From the NCBI GenBank assembly GCA_002338615.1, contig DDIS01000102.1, forward strand, positions 1 to 20,841: a stretch of DNA of 20,841 bases, written 5' to 3'. Positions 6,866 through 15,600 of the stretch are shown piece after piece. The DNA is from Proteobacteria bacterium UBA1844. GTDB taxonomy: Bacteria > Pseudomonadota > Gammaproteobacteria > Steroidobacterales > Woeseiaceae. Position numbers and translations under genes: made by a program. The notes under the pieces were generated by a model. That model saw only the letters and a program-made list of their open reading frames with translations, made no database searches and was not told where the DNA came from. Positions within the stretch are counted from its first letter, which is position 1. Every line of letters starts with the position of its first letter.

Positions 6866-8797
6866 ATGTCCAGAATTCCTGCCCGAGTATTTCGCTTCGC
6901 GCTTTTAACCATGGTGCTCGGCCTGTGCCTTACTCAACTGGCAGCGGCAGAAGAAATTCCGATCAACGCGTGGATACACGATCCCGTTATCTCTAATGCG
7001 ACGGTCAGCCCGGATGGCAACAAGCTCGCCGCGCTAACGCTCGAAACCGCGAACGACCCGCCGAGCGTGACGGTCTGGGATACTCGCAAACTTGACGCGC
7101 CGCCAAAGCGTTTCAGACCCGAGGATTCCAAAGCCATTGCGGTGATCTGGCTGAACAGCGAGCGCCTGTTCGTGGTAGGCCGGCAAGCCTACGACTATCG
7201 TATCGGCGGCAAGGTGACGCGCTGGTTCCGGGACCGTGCCTACATTTTCAGCGATACCGGCAAGGATTTCGGCGAGTTGCTGGACGACAAGGACAGCATC
7301 GGGGTCAGGATCATCGATACGCTGCCGAATAATAAGGACAAGGTGCTCGTCGCGGTGACGAACCTCGAGTTTGCCGAGGACATCTACGAACTGGATCTTG
7401 GCTCCCTGCGTACCAAACGCGTATTTCGAGGTGCCTCGGGCGAATCCTTCTTTGCCGACTTTGACGGCAAGATTCGGGGGAAATCCAAGATCAAGGCCGC
7501 TGGCGATGATACCCGCATCGAGTTTTCCTATCGCAACCCCGAGACGAACAAGTGGGAGATGCATCATGCGCTCTATGCGGGCAAGCGCGAGGGCATGCAA
7601 CCCGTGGCTTTCGACGAGGATGGCCGGACCGTTTACATGGTCGACAACATGGGGCGCGACAAGAAAATCATCCGGCCCTACGACCTGTTGACCCGCAAAC
7701 TTGGCGAGCCAGTCTTTGATGACTCGACGATCGAGGCGACAGCCGTCATGCAAAGTCGGCAACCCGAAGATTTCGGCAAGGTCATTGGCTATGCGGGTCT
7801 TGGAGTCGGCCAGTATCGGCAATACACGGACGAAGAGTGGGCGGGGCTGCAGAAAAAAATCGACGATGCGCTACCTGCAGGGCGCAACAATGTCATCAGC
7901 TCCATCTCCGACGATTTCAGTGTCGCGGTTGTAACGTCGAGCGGGCCGAAAGAGCCGGGTGCATACTACTTGTTAATCAGCGGCGAGCAACTCGTATCCT
8001 TGGGGCGCGCATTCCCATTCCTCGAGCCGGACAAGCTCGCGGACATGAAGTACATTACTTATGAAGCTCGCGACGGACTGCAAATACCGGCTTACCTGAC
8101 GACGCCGGCAGTTGGCGAGCCGCCTTATCCGGCCGTTGTGTTGCCGCATGGCGGGCCCTGGGCACGAGACCTTCTTGGCTGGGATCTATTTGCCCAGTTC
8201 CTGGCGAACCGTGGTTACGTCGTGTTGCAGCCGCAATACCGTGGCTCCGAAGGCCTGGGTCAGAAACTCTGGCGTGCCGGCGACAGGGAATGGGGCGGCA
8301 AAATGTCCGATGACAATGACGATGGCGCGGCCTGGCTGGTACAAAACGGGCTGACGAAAAAAGATCGTATTGCCATTTTCGGCTACTCCTACGGCGGTTA
8401 TGCGGCGATGGTCGCAATTGTGCGGCCGAATCCGCCGTATCAGTGCGCTATTTCCGGCGCAGGCCTTTCGAACCTTCGGTATTTCGACAAGGTCACGTTT
8501 GAAAACCCCTACGGCCGTGAATTTCAGAACCCGACCATTCGCGGCACCTCACCGATTGACCAGGTCAGGGACGCGAGCATCCCGATCTATATTTTTCACG
8601 GCGACCGCGACCAGCGCGTACCGATCGAACAGTCGCAAAGCTACGTACGTGCGCTGGAAGGTGCCGATAAAGTGGTTGAATACCAGGAAATAGTCGATCT
8701 CTGGCACAGCTTTCCCTGGTTCCCGCAACATCGCTACGCGGTGCTGACCTCGATAGAGGATTACCTCAAGAATCGCTGCGGCCCGGGCGGCCTGTAG
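6866..8797 (+). CDS. secreted S9 family serine peptidase
   Basis: A 643-residue prolyl-oligopeptidase-type (S9) enzyme. The chosen ATG at 6866 opens a good signal peptide ending LAAA (about residue 28). The open frame extends upstream to 6620 but overlaps the receptor gene and its terminator. The N-terminal two thirds is the beta-propeller-like part (SPDGNKLA near the start). The C-terminal alpha/beta hydrolase has LPHGGPWARD, QYRGSEG, the nucleophile GYSYGG with Ser508, HGDRDQRVP with the likely catalytic Asp582, and His614 in DLWHSFPW. It likely cleaves oligopeptides in the periplasm or outside the cell. Its position after a large TonB receptor suggests peptide scavenging. AGAG lies about 11 nt before the start. 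Confidence 0.92.
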   Translation: MSRIPARVFRFALLTMVLGLCLTQLAAAEEIPINAWIHDPVISNATVSPDGNKLAALTLETANDPPSVTVWDTRKLDAPPKRFRPEDSKAIAVIWLNSERLFVVGRQAYDYRIGGKVTRWFRDRAYIFSDTGKDFGELLDDKDSIGVRIIDTLPNNKDKVLVAVTNLEFAEDIYELDLGSLRTKRVFRGASGESFFADFDGKIRGKSKIKAAGDDTRIEFSYRNPETNKWEMHHALYAGKREGMQPVAFDEDGRTVYMVDNMGRDKKIIRPYDLLTRKLGEPVFDDSTIEATAVMQSRQPEDFGKVIGYAGLGVGQYRQYTDEEWAGLQKKIDDALPAGRNNVISSISDDFSVAVVTSSGPKEPGAYYLLISGEQLVSLGRAFPFLEPDKLADMKYITYEARDGLQIPAYLTTPAVGEPPYPAVVLPHGGPWARDLLGWDLFAQFLANRGYVVLQPQYRGSEGLGQKLWRAGDREWGGKMSDDNDDGAAWLVQNGLTKKDRIAIFGYSYGGYAAMVAIVRPNPPYQCAISGAGLSNLRYFDKVTFENPYGREFQNPTIRGTSPIDQVRDASIPIYIFHGDRDQRVPIEQSQSYVRALEGADKVVEYQEIVDLWHSFPWFPQHRYAVLTSIEDYLKNRCGPGGL

Positions 8798-8801
8798 GAG
8801 C

Positions 8802-8946
8802 AGAAAAGGTGTCAAGAAAAGGCAAGAAAAGGTGTCAGGTTTATTTACTGGTCGCTTTCTGGCAAGAAAGCGACCAGTAAATAAACCTGACACCTTTTCT
8901 TGTTCTTGCCAGAAAGCGACCAGTAAATAAACCTGACACCTTTTCT
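8802..8946. repeat. 38-bp perfect inverted repeat plus third copy
   Basis: 8823-8860 and 8865-8902 are perfect 38-nt inverted copies around the loop GGCA. A third copy at 8911-8946 repeats 36 nt of the second in direct orientation; with its flank (8903-8946) it is the exact inverted copy of 8825-8868 (44 nt). On the left, AGAAAAGGTGTCA appears at 8802-8814 and again at 8825-8837, and CAAGAAAAGG is in tandem at 8813-8832. The block fills the whole space between the peptidase stop (8797) and the ilvB stop (8948) of two convergent genes, so it may also end both transcripts. The core AAATAAACCTGACACC recalls repeat families of gammaproteobacteria; that is memory, not a search. Confidence 0.95.
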
Positions 8947-8947
8947 G

Positions 8948-10819
8948 TTAGAACATTTCGCTGGGGCCGGGCGCCTCTTCCACGGGTTTATTGCGCGACT
9001 TGATGAAGTCGCCGGTAATCATCTTGTCGTAACTCTGGCCCGGGCCTACCATCGGGTAGACTCCGGCATCCGGGTCAATGATGACCTCGAGAAACGCTGG
9101 TCCGTTGTATTCCATGAACGCGGCGATGGTGCTTTGCAGGTCTTCTTTCTTCGCCAGTCTTTGTGCGAAGCCAAAGCCATCGGCCTCCGCGGCTTTTACA
9201 AAATCCTTCTTGTGCAGTGACTTGTCGCTGCCGGACATGCGGCTGTCGTAATAAAGCTTCTGCCACTGCCGCACCATGCCGTCTCCAAAATTATTCAGCA
9301 CGATAATCTTGATCGGCAGCTTGTACGTCGTAGCCGTTTCCAGTTCGCCGATGTTCATGCGAATACTGGCATCGCCATCGATATCGACGACTACACGATC
9401 GGGTTGCGCAAACTGTGCACCAATAGCGGCCGGCAGACCGAAACCCATCGTACCCATGCTACCCGACGTCAGCCACAGGCGCGGTTCGCGAAAGTCGAAA
9501 TACTGCGCCGCCCACATCTGGTGCTGGCCAACACCTGTCGAGATGATCGCCTCACCCTTGGTCCAGCGATTAACTTCCTCGATAACGGCATAGGGCTGAA
9601 TGAGATCACTCTCTTTGTCGTAGTTCAGCGCATAGGTTTTTTTGAGCTCGGCAATCTCTTCGTGCCAGACCGAAAAGGTCTTTTGAAAATTAATGCGCTT
9701 GCCGAAATCAAGAATTTCTTCGAGGTCACGGTTCAAAACGCCCACGTGATGCCAACTGACACGTTTCACTTTGCCTATCTCGGCAACGTCCACATCGAAA
9801 TGCGCAATATTCCTTGCGTTCGGCGCGAAGTTCGCCGGATCGCCTGCAACGCGATCGTCGAATCGTGCGCCGATCGCAATTAAAAAGTCGCAGTCTTCAA
9901 CGGCGTAGTTGGCGGATGCGATGCCGTGCATGCCAAGCATATGCATTGCAAGCGGGTGTTTTGTATCGCTGGCACCGAGCGCCATCAACGTTGTGGTGAC
10001 GGGAATGCCGAATTCATTTGCGAAGCGGCGCATTGATTTTGCGGCATTGGCATTGATGACGCCGCCGCCTGCGTAAATCAGCGGCCGCTCTGATTGTGCA
10101 AGCATGGCAAAAAAGCGCTGGCAGCATTCGTCCGTGAGCCGGTTGTTGGCGACGGCATCAAGACGGCGCTGGTAGCCGGGCAGGCCGAGTTCACTGTCGC
10201 CCGAAAAAACGCCCGTCCAGTTCTGTACGTCTTTCGGAATATCAACGACGACCGGACCGGGGCGGCCCGTGCGCGCCAACTTGAACGCGCTGCGGATCGT
10301 CGCTTCGAGCTTGGTAGCGTCGGTTATCAGGAAAACATGTTTTGCGACCGCGCCCATCACAGCAGATACCGGCGCTTCCTGGAAAGCATCGCTGCCAATT
10401 GCCGCTTTTGGCACCTGGCCACAAATAACGACGATGGGAACCGAGTCGGCCATGCAGTCGCGCACCGGCGTGACGGTATTGGTGGCACCAGGGCCCGAGG
10501 TCACCAGTACCACGCCAACTTTGCCGCTGGCGCGAGCGTAGCCAGCCGCCATAAAGCCCGCGCCTTGCTCGTTGGCGGGTACGATAAGCGGAATTGCCGC
10601 ACTGCCGTCTGCGCGGCGATGGCTATCGTTGTAACGAAATACGGCGTCATAGGTTGGCAGAATTGCGCCACCCGAGTAGCCGAAAATCGTATCGACGCCC
10701 TCATCAGCCAGCACTTGCACGATAATATCGGCGCCGCTCAAGGTGGTGCCGGTCAATGGATGGTGACTTGCTTTCAGAAGGTTGCTTGAAGTGTTCACAA
10801 TGACTCGGTGTACGGGCAT
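8948..10819 (-). CDS. ilvB: acetolactate synthase, large subunit
   Basis: A thiamin-diphosphate enzyme joining two pyruvates, or pyruvate and 2-oxobutanoate, in valine/leucine/isoleucine synthesis. From ATG 10819 it has 623 residues. Seen: FGYSGGAILPTYDA, the catalytic glutamate in PANEQGAGF (Glu84), LVTSGPGATN, GARFDDRV, and the TPP motif GDAS (482-485) to NN (509-510), followed by GMVRQWQKLYY. Relative to E. coli IlvI there is an insertion (YNDSHRRADGSAA) before the catalytic glutamate, and the middle (HPLAMHMLGMHG, ARFDDRVAGDPANFAPNA) recalls a type I associate with Verrucomicrobia-like genomes. An ATG at 10873 is in frame but overlaps a perfect palindrome; a GTG at 10798 is also possible. 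None has a good Shine-Dalgarno. It diverges from ilvN instead of preceding it. Confidence 0.93.
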   Translation of the reverse strand: MPVHRVIVNTSSNLLKASHHPLTGTTLSGADIIVQVLADEGVDTIFGYSGGAILPTYDAVFRYNDSHRRADGSAAIPLIVPANEQGAGFMAAGYARASGKVGVVLVTSGPGATNTVTPVRDCMADSVPIVVICGQVPKAAIGSDAFQEAPVSAVMGAVAKHVFLITDATKLEATIRSAFKLARTGRPGPVVVDIPKDVQNWTGVFSGDSELGLPGYQRRLDAVANNRLTDECCQRFFAMLAQSERPLIYAGGGVINANAAKSMRRFANEFGIPVTTTLMALGASDTKHPLAMHMLGMHGIASANYAVEDCDFLIAIGARFDDRVAGDPANFAPNARNIAHFDVDVAEIGKVKRVSWHHVGVLNRDLEEILDFGKRINFQKTFSVWHEEIAELKKTYALNYDKESDLIQPYAVIEEVNRWTKGEAIISTGVGQHQMWAAQYFDFREPRLWLTSGSMGTMGFGLPAAIGAQFAQPDRVVVDIDGDASIRMNIGELETATTYKLPIKIIVLNNFGDGMVRQWQKLYYDSRMSGSDKSLHKKDFVKAAEADGFGFAQRLAKKEDLQSTIAAFMEYNGPAFLEVIIDPDAGVYPMVGPGQSYDKMITGDFIKSRNKPVEEAPGPSEMF

Positions 10820-10864
10820 AAATGCCGGGGAAAAGGAAGATTCACAACGAGTGTTGACCAATTC

Positions 10865-10881
10865 GTATTGCATTGCAATAC
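10865..10881. promoter_or_regulatory. 17-nt perfect palindrome, candidate operator
   Basis: GTATTGCA and TGCAATAC flank a single T (10873), giving a perfect 8-bp dyad. It lies between divergent ilvB and ilvN, 46 nt upstream of the ilvB ATG I chose and about 106 nt before ilvN. This is the size and symmetry of a dimeric repressor site. It is not the Lrp consensus as I know it, and the regulator is unidentified. Confidence 0.5.
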
Positions 10882-10986
10882 CGCGCTGGCTGGGCGACCA
10901 TCCGCAGGAACTGCGTCCTATGGTGGGCGCAACTAGTTACAAACGAAATAGCCCGAACAGCTGCCAGACAGTGAGGATATCAAGCA

Positions 10987-11508
10987 ATGCGGCATGTAAT
11001 TTCAGTCTTGTTGGAGAACGAGGTCGGCGCGCTTACGCGTATGACGGGTATGTTTTCCTCGCGAGGCTACAACATCGACTCGCTGAACGTTGCGCCCACC
11101 TACGATCCGGCTGTGTCGCGTGTCACGATCGTTGTGTCGGGTTCGGACGCGGCTATTTCACAACTCAACGCACAACTCGCAAAGCTGGTCGACGTGGTGA
11201 ATATTCACGACATGACGCTTGGCGAACACTTCGAACGCGAGCTCGTCATTGTCAAACTCAAGCTGGCCACCGGCGGCCTGGCGAAAGCGCTGGTGCTCGC
11301 CAAGCAACACGGCGCCGAAATGCTCGATGACGCGCAGGCGAGTTGCACGTTGCAACTGACCGGCAGGGTTGCGGAAGTGGATGCGTTTGTCAAAGCGGCG
11401 GCCAGTATCGGCGAATTGTCCGCCGTTGCGCGTAGCGGCAGTGTGGCCGTCTCGAAAGGCGAAGTGATCCTGTCCAGCTACGACGCGCAGCAATTGCTCT
11501 CGAGTTAA
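10987..11508 (+). CDS. ilvN: acetolactate synthase, small regulatory subunit
   Basis: The 173-residue regulatory subunit of acetolactate synthase. It activates the catalytic subunit and carries valine feedback inhibition. The N-terminal ACT domain (about 3-75) is clear: HVISVLLENEVGALTRMTGMFSSRGYNIDSLNVAPT. The C-terminal ALS small-subunit domain follows from about residue 83 (ERELVIVKLKL). GAGGAT lies 8 nt before the ATG. It is of the ordinary proteobacterial IlvH/IlvN style. It is on the opposite strand to ilvB and is followed after 6 nt by proB, so it seems to lead an ilvN-proB-proA(-glpD) transcript. Confidence 0.94.
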   Translation: MRHVISVLLENEVGALTRMTGMFSSRGYNIDSLNVAPTYDPAVSRVTIVVSGSDAAISQLNAQLAKLVDVVNIHDMTLGEHFERELVIVKLKLATGGLAKALVLAKQHGAEMLDDAQASCTLQLTGRVAEVDAFVKAAASIGELSAVARSGSVAVSKGEVILSSYDAQQLLSS

Positions 11509-11514
11509 TGGCCT

Positions 11515-12642
11515 GTGAGCGGTTTTGCGTTTGCCAACAGTCGCCGGCTCGTTATCAAAGTTGGCTCGTCGTTGCTGGTTGCCGACGACGGTGAGCTGGA
11601 TCGCGACTGGTTGACCGGGCTCGCTATCGACATCGCTGAGTTACATGCCGCTGCTTGCGAAGTACTGGTCGTATCGTCGGGGGCAATCGCCATCGGCAGC
11701 AAGGTCCTCGGCATCAGTAAAAAAAAGGCACGGCTTGAAGATCTGCAGGCCGCCGCAGCCGTCGGCCAGGTACAACTTGCGCACGCGTGGCGTGAAGTAC
11801 TCCAGGAACAGGACATCCGGGCGGCACAGATTCTGCTGACGCCCGGTGATACCGAAGATCGCCGTCGTTTCCTGAATGCGCGTGGCACGCTGGCGCGCTT
11901 GCTGGAACGAAGGGTCGTACCCGTAATCAATGAAAATGACACGGTCGCGACGGAAGAGATCCGCTATGGTGACAACGACCGGCTGGCAGCTCGTGTCGCA
12001 CAACTCGTCATGGCCGACGGCCTCCTGTTGCTGTCGGATGTGGATGGTTTCTACAACGCGGACCCGGGTACGAACAAAGAAGCGCAACACATTCCCGAGA
12101 TTCTTGGCATTACGCCGGAACTACTCGCGATGGCGGGTGAGACGCGTTCTGCCATTGGCAGCGGCGGGATGGCGACGAAAGTCCAGGCGGCAAAGATCGC
12201 CACGCATGCCGGTTGCTCGACAATGATCGCGAGCGGCGTGGTTCATCGCCCCGTACAAAAACTTCGCAACGGCGCACGTTGCAGTATTTTTCGCGCGAGG
12301 GGTACGCCCGCCGCGGCACGCAAGCAGTGGCTGGCGGGGTCGCTCACAGTACGCGGTCGCCTGCGAATCGACGACGGTGCCATGAGTGCATTGCGGGACG
12401 GCAGCAGCCTGTTGCCGGTTGGGGTACTTGGCGTTGACGGGGCTTTCGAACGCGGCGACGTGGTGGTCATCGCGGCACAGGATGGCAGGGAACTGGGGCG
12501 TGGTCTTGCGGAGTACGGATCTTCCGATGCGGCGCGCATCGCCGGTTGTCGCTCGGCAGAGATCGAGAGTCTGCTTGGTTATCGCAGTCGTTCCGTGATG
12601 TTGCACAGAGACGAACTGGTATTGTTTGATCGAGATGACTGA
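11515..12642 (+). CDS. proB: glutamate 5-kinase
   Basis: A 375-residue cytoplasmic kinase that phosphorylates glutamate, the first step of proline synthesis. The amino acid kinase domain shows KVGSSLL (Lys15), [10 protein letters not shown] (52-61), [12 protein letters not shown] (137-148), GDNDRLAA and GSGGMATK (215-222). A C-terminal PUA domain (about 278-355) ends with [18 protein letters not shown]. The start is a GTG 6 nt after the ilvN stop; no strong Shine-Dalgarno is seen, so translation may be coupled to ilvN. An ATG overlapping the ilvN stop (11508) is out of frame. The wording of many blocks is closer to my memory of alphaproteobacterial ProB than to E. coli ProB. Proline feedback is expected for the family. 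Confidence 0.95.
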   Translation: MSGFAFANSRRLVIKVGSSLLVADDGELDRDWLTGLAIDIAELHAAACEVLVVSSGAIAIGSKVLGISKKKARLEDLQAAAAVGQVQLAHAWREVLQEQDIRAAQILLTPGDTEDRRRFLNARGTLARLLERRVVPVINENDTVATEEIRYGDNDRLAARVAQLVMADGLLLLSDVDGFYNADPGTNKEAQHIPEILGITPELLAMAGETRSAIGSGGMATKVQAAKIATHAGCSTMIASGVVHRPVQKLRNGARCSIFRARGTPAAARKQWLAGSLTVRGRLRIDDGAMSALRDGSSLLPVGVLGVDGAFERGDVVVIAAQDGRELGRGLAEYGSSDAARIAGCRSAEIESLLGYRSRSVMLHRDELVLFDRDD

Positions 12643-13915
12643 CGCCGCCAGCAAAACAATGATCGCCTCGGTCATGAACGAGATCGGACACAATGCGCGA
12701 CGCGCGTTCGCCGCGCTGGCATTGGCGCCGAGCCATGCAAAAAATGCCGCCTTGCAGGCGGCTGCCAGGCAATTGCGCTTGCGTCGAAGCCGAATTCTGG
12801 ACGCCAACAGGATCGACATGGATGCTGCGCGTGCGAAAGCGTTGTCGGGTGCAATGCTGGACCGGTTGCTGTTGGACGGGAGCCGGATTGAGGCAATGGC
12901 AGAAGGACTTGAGGCCATCGTTGCGCTGCCGGATCCGATCGGCAAGGTGCTGGCAGATTGGCAACGTCCGAATGGCCTCTCTATCCAGCGAGTTGCGGTC
13001 CCGCTTGGAGTGATCGGCATAATTTACGAGAGCCGGCCCAACGTGACGGCCGATGCATCGGGCTTGTGCATAAAATCCGGCAATGCGGTTATCCTGCGCG
13101 GCGGGTCTGAGAGCTTTCATTCGAGTCAGGCAATCTACGCTTGCATGCGCGAAGGTCTGCAGGAAGCCGGGTTGCCGCTGGATGCGGTGCAAATGGTGCC
13201 TATGCGTGATCGCGAAGCGGTGGGCTTCCTGCTGTCCAGCATGGCCGGTATGATTGATGTGGTTGTTCCCCGCGGTGGCAAGAGCTTGATCAGGCGCGTG
13301 CAGGAAGACGCACGTGTACCTGTCATCGGCCATCTCGAAGGCGTTTGCCATGTGTACGTTCACGGGGAAGCGGATCTCGATATGGCGACGTCAATCGTGC
13401 TGAACGCGAAAATGCGCCGTACCGGCATTTGTGGCGCCGCTGAAACGATTCTCGTCGACAAAGACATCGCCGGTGCTGCACTGCCCCTGATTATTGATGC
13501 ACTCACGAGAGCAGGTTGTGAGATTCGTGGCGACGATGCCGTTGTGGCGGCGGATCCCGCTGTGGTGCCGGCGTCCGAAGATGACTGGTCGCGCGAGTAC
13601 CTGGATGCCATCGTCTCGATGCGCGTCGTCGACGATCTGCCCGCCGCACTGGCACATATTGGGAAGTTTGGTTCTGGCCACACGGATTGCATCGTGACCA
13701 ACAACGACGCAGCTGCTCTCGAATTCCTGGGGCGTGTGGACAGCGCAATAGTCCTGCACAATGCATCGACGCAGTTTGCGGACGGCGGCGAGTTTGGAAT
13801 GGGCGCAGAAATCGGCATTGCGACGGGGCGCATTCATGCGCGTGGACCGGTGGGTGCTGAACAGCTAACGAGTTACAAATATGTCGTACGAGGCGCTGGT
13901 CAGACACGGCCTTGA
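12635..13915 (+). CDS. proA: gamma-glutamyl phosphate reductase
   Basis: A 426-residue NADPH-dependent reductase of the aldehyde dehydrogenase superfamily. It makes glutamate semialdehyde from the unstable product of ProB, with which it probably forms a complex. Seen: [19 protein letters not shown], the nucleotide-binding [22 protein letters not shown], and the catalytic Cys266 in [15 protein letters not shown]. The ATG at 12635 overlaps the end of proB by 8 nt, implying translational coupling; a TTG three codons earlier is in frame. [10 protein letters not shown] in place of the enterobacterial PSTCNTVE, and the N-terminus ([13 protein letters not shown]), are features I associate with alphaproteobacterial ProA. 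Confidence 0.95.
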   Translation: MTDAASKTMIASVMNEIGHNARRAFAALALAPSHAKNAALQAAARQLRLRRSRILDANRIDMDAARAKALSGAMLDRLLLDGSRIEAMAEGLEAIVALPDPIGKVLADWQRPNGLSIQRVAVPLGVIGIIYESRPNVTADASGLCIKSGNAVILRGGSESFHSSQAIYACMREGLQEAGLPLDAVQMVPMRDREAVGFLLSSMAGMIDVVVPRGGKSLIRRVQEDARVPVIGHLEGVCHVYVHGEADLDMATSIVLNAKMRRTGICGAAETILVDKDIAGAALPLIIDALTRAGCEIRGDDAVVAADPAVVPASEDDWSREYLDAIVSMRVVDDLPAALAHIGKFGSGHTDCIVTNNDAAALEFLGRVDSAIVLHNASTQFADGGEFGMGAEIGIATGRIHARGPVGAEQLTSYKYVVRGAGQTRP

Positions 13916-13989
13916 CGGCAAAGCACGAATGAAGACATAAGAGAGTGTCCCTCTCGGGCACCTGGTGAGTAATCGATGCAAAGGCAATT

Positions 13990-15585
13990 GTGGAGACAGA
14001 CTACGACCTCGCCATCATAGGTGCCGGAATTAACGGTGCCGGTATCGCACGTGATGCTGCGTTGCGTGGTCTGTCGGTCGTCGTATTCGATAAATCGGAC
14101 GCCTCTGCCGGAACTTCGGCCGCTTCGAGCCGGCTGATCCATGGCGGACTGCGCTACCTCGAATACGGCGAAATTCCACTGGTCTATGAATCTTTGCACG
14201 AACGCCGCACCTTGCAACACATCGCGCCGCATCTCGTGCGACCGCTCAGGATCACCATCCCGATTTACCAGGGCGCAAAGCGCGGGCCGCTGCTGATTCG
14301 CCTCGGCATGCTGGCTTACGATGCATTGTCGTGGTCAAAGCGCTTGCCACGCCACGACATGCTGAGCCGTGACGAATTGCTTGCGGAAGTCCCCGGTTTG
14401 AAGCATGAAGGACTGCGCGGTGGCGCACGTTACTCGGATGCCCAGGTCGCCTTTGTTGAACGTCTCGTGCTGGAGAACCTGCTCGCCGCACGTTCAAACG
14501 GCGCGAGTATTCGAACCTGGCATCGGGTAAGCGGCTTCGATATCGGCGATCGACAGATTCGAAAAATTCGCTGGCAGCATGAAGCAGGTGGTGCAAGCGG
14601 CGAGTGTTCTGCGAAGGTAGTAGTCAATGCCGCCGGGCCCTGGGTGGATGCCGTACTCGCCACAGGTGGACAGCCGGTGCAAGCATTGATCGGCGGCACC
14701 AAGGGTAGTCACATCATCGTCAGCGCATTTGCCGGCGCACCGGCAGATGCCTTTTACGTTGAAGCTGCTGCCGATGGCCGACCCGTATTCATACTGCCGT
14801 GGAACGGATTATTTCTGATTGGTACGACAGACATTCGGTTTACAGCATCCCCCGACGAGGTGCACGCGAGCGCCTCGGAGGTTGACTATCTGCTTGACGA
14901 AACCAACCGGATTTTCCCGGCAGCAGGACTCACGAGGGCCAGTATCCATTACACGTACGCGGGTGTAAGGCCATTGCCGCGGAAAAAGCGCGGCCCGGAA
15001 TCGGCCATTACGCGCAAGCATATCATTCTGCAAAATCAGGACCTCGCTACAAACCTTGTTTCGGTTATCGGCGGCAAGCTGACAACCTATCGCAGTCTTG
15101 CAGAGCAAACCGTGGATCGTGTGGCCGCAATTCTTGGGCGTGATCTACCGGACTGCCGTACCCGGGAGGCCCGTTTGCCGGGCGGAGGCTCCATAGACAC
15201 CGCGGAAATATCTGTCACGGCGTTGTCGCAGCTGTCGCCGAATGGTGTCACACGATTGTTATCCTTGTACGGCAGCAGGGCTGCCGATCTTGCATTACTC
15301 GCAGCAAATGACGATGAGCTCGCCGTAACACTGGATAAAGACAGGACAGTTCTTGCCGCAGAAGTCGTGTTTGCTATTCGCGAGGAATTTGCACGTTGCC
15401 TGGTCGATATAGTGTACCGGCGGATAATGGTCGGGCTGGCTGCCGACCAGGGGCGCTCACTCTACGAGTCGATTGCGAGCCTAGCGGCGCGGGAGTTCAC
15501 CTGGGATGCCGGGAAAAAAGCACAGGAGTTGAAGATGCTCAATGCCTTCAGCGATGCAAGGCGGAGCTGGCCCGCGTCAGCTTAA
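13990..15585 (+). CDS. glpD: aerobic glycerol-3-phosphate dehydrogenase
   Basis: A 531-residue FAD-dependent, membrane-associated dehydrogenase oxidising sn-glycerol-3-phosphate to dihydroxyacetone phosphate with electrons to quinone. The N-terminal FAD motif is GAGINGAG (11-18). SSRLIHGGLRYLEYGE, NAAGPWVD, the mid FAD domain and the closing VIGGKLTTYRSLAEQ motif are as in GlpD. A C-terminal DAO-type helical domain follows, and there is no Fe-S/BFD domain, so it is not GlpA. The GTG start at 13990 has AAAGG 5 nt upstream. It follows proA by 74 nt on the same strand; that gap holds only a weak 5-bp hairpin. No other glp gene (GlpK, GlpF, GlpR) is in the window. Its stop lies 15 nt from that of the convergent receptor gene. 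Confidence 0.93.
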   Translation: METDYDLAIIGAGINGAGIARDAALRGLSVVVFDKSDASAGTSAASSRLIHGGLRYLEYGEIPLVYESLHERRTLQHIAPHLVRPLRITIPIYQGAKRGPLLIRLGMLAYDALSWSKRLPRHDMLSRDELLAEVPGLKHEGLRGGARYSDAQVAFVERLVLENLLAARSNGASIRTWHRVSGFDIGDRQIRKIRWQHEAGGASGECSAKVVVNAAGPWVDAVLATGGQPVQALIGGTKGSHIIVSAFAGAPADAFYVEAAADGRPVFILPWNGLFLIGTTDIRFTASPDEVHASASEVDYLLDETNRIFPAAGLTRASIHYTYAGVRPLPRKKRGPESAITRKHIILQNQDLATNLVSVIGGKLTTYRSLAEQTVDRVAAILGRDLPDCRTREARLPGGGSIDTAEISVTALSQLSPNGVTRLLSLYGSRAADLALLAANDDELAVTLDKDRTVLAAEVVFAIREEFARCLVDIVYRRIMVGLAADQGRSLYESIASLAAREFTWDAGKKAQELKMLNAFSDARRSWPASA

Positions 15586-15600
15586 AATGTTTCGTACCCT

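Noticed and set aside
8793..8802. CTGTAGGAGC at the peptidase stop as a REP fragment
   Set aside because: Only the GTAGGAGC head is shared and no partner arm is visible, so it may be chance.
8802..8946. CRISPR-like array from the repeated units
   Set aside because: Copies are in both orientations with almost no spacers and no cas genes; it is a palindromic repeat instead.
10094..10789. 231-residue open frame antisense to ilvB
   Set aside because: It is a shadow of ilvB on the opposite strand; no family features.
11508..11510. ATG overlapping the ilvN stop as the start of proB
   Set aside because: It is out of frame with proB; the GTG at 11515 is in frame.
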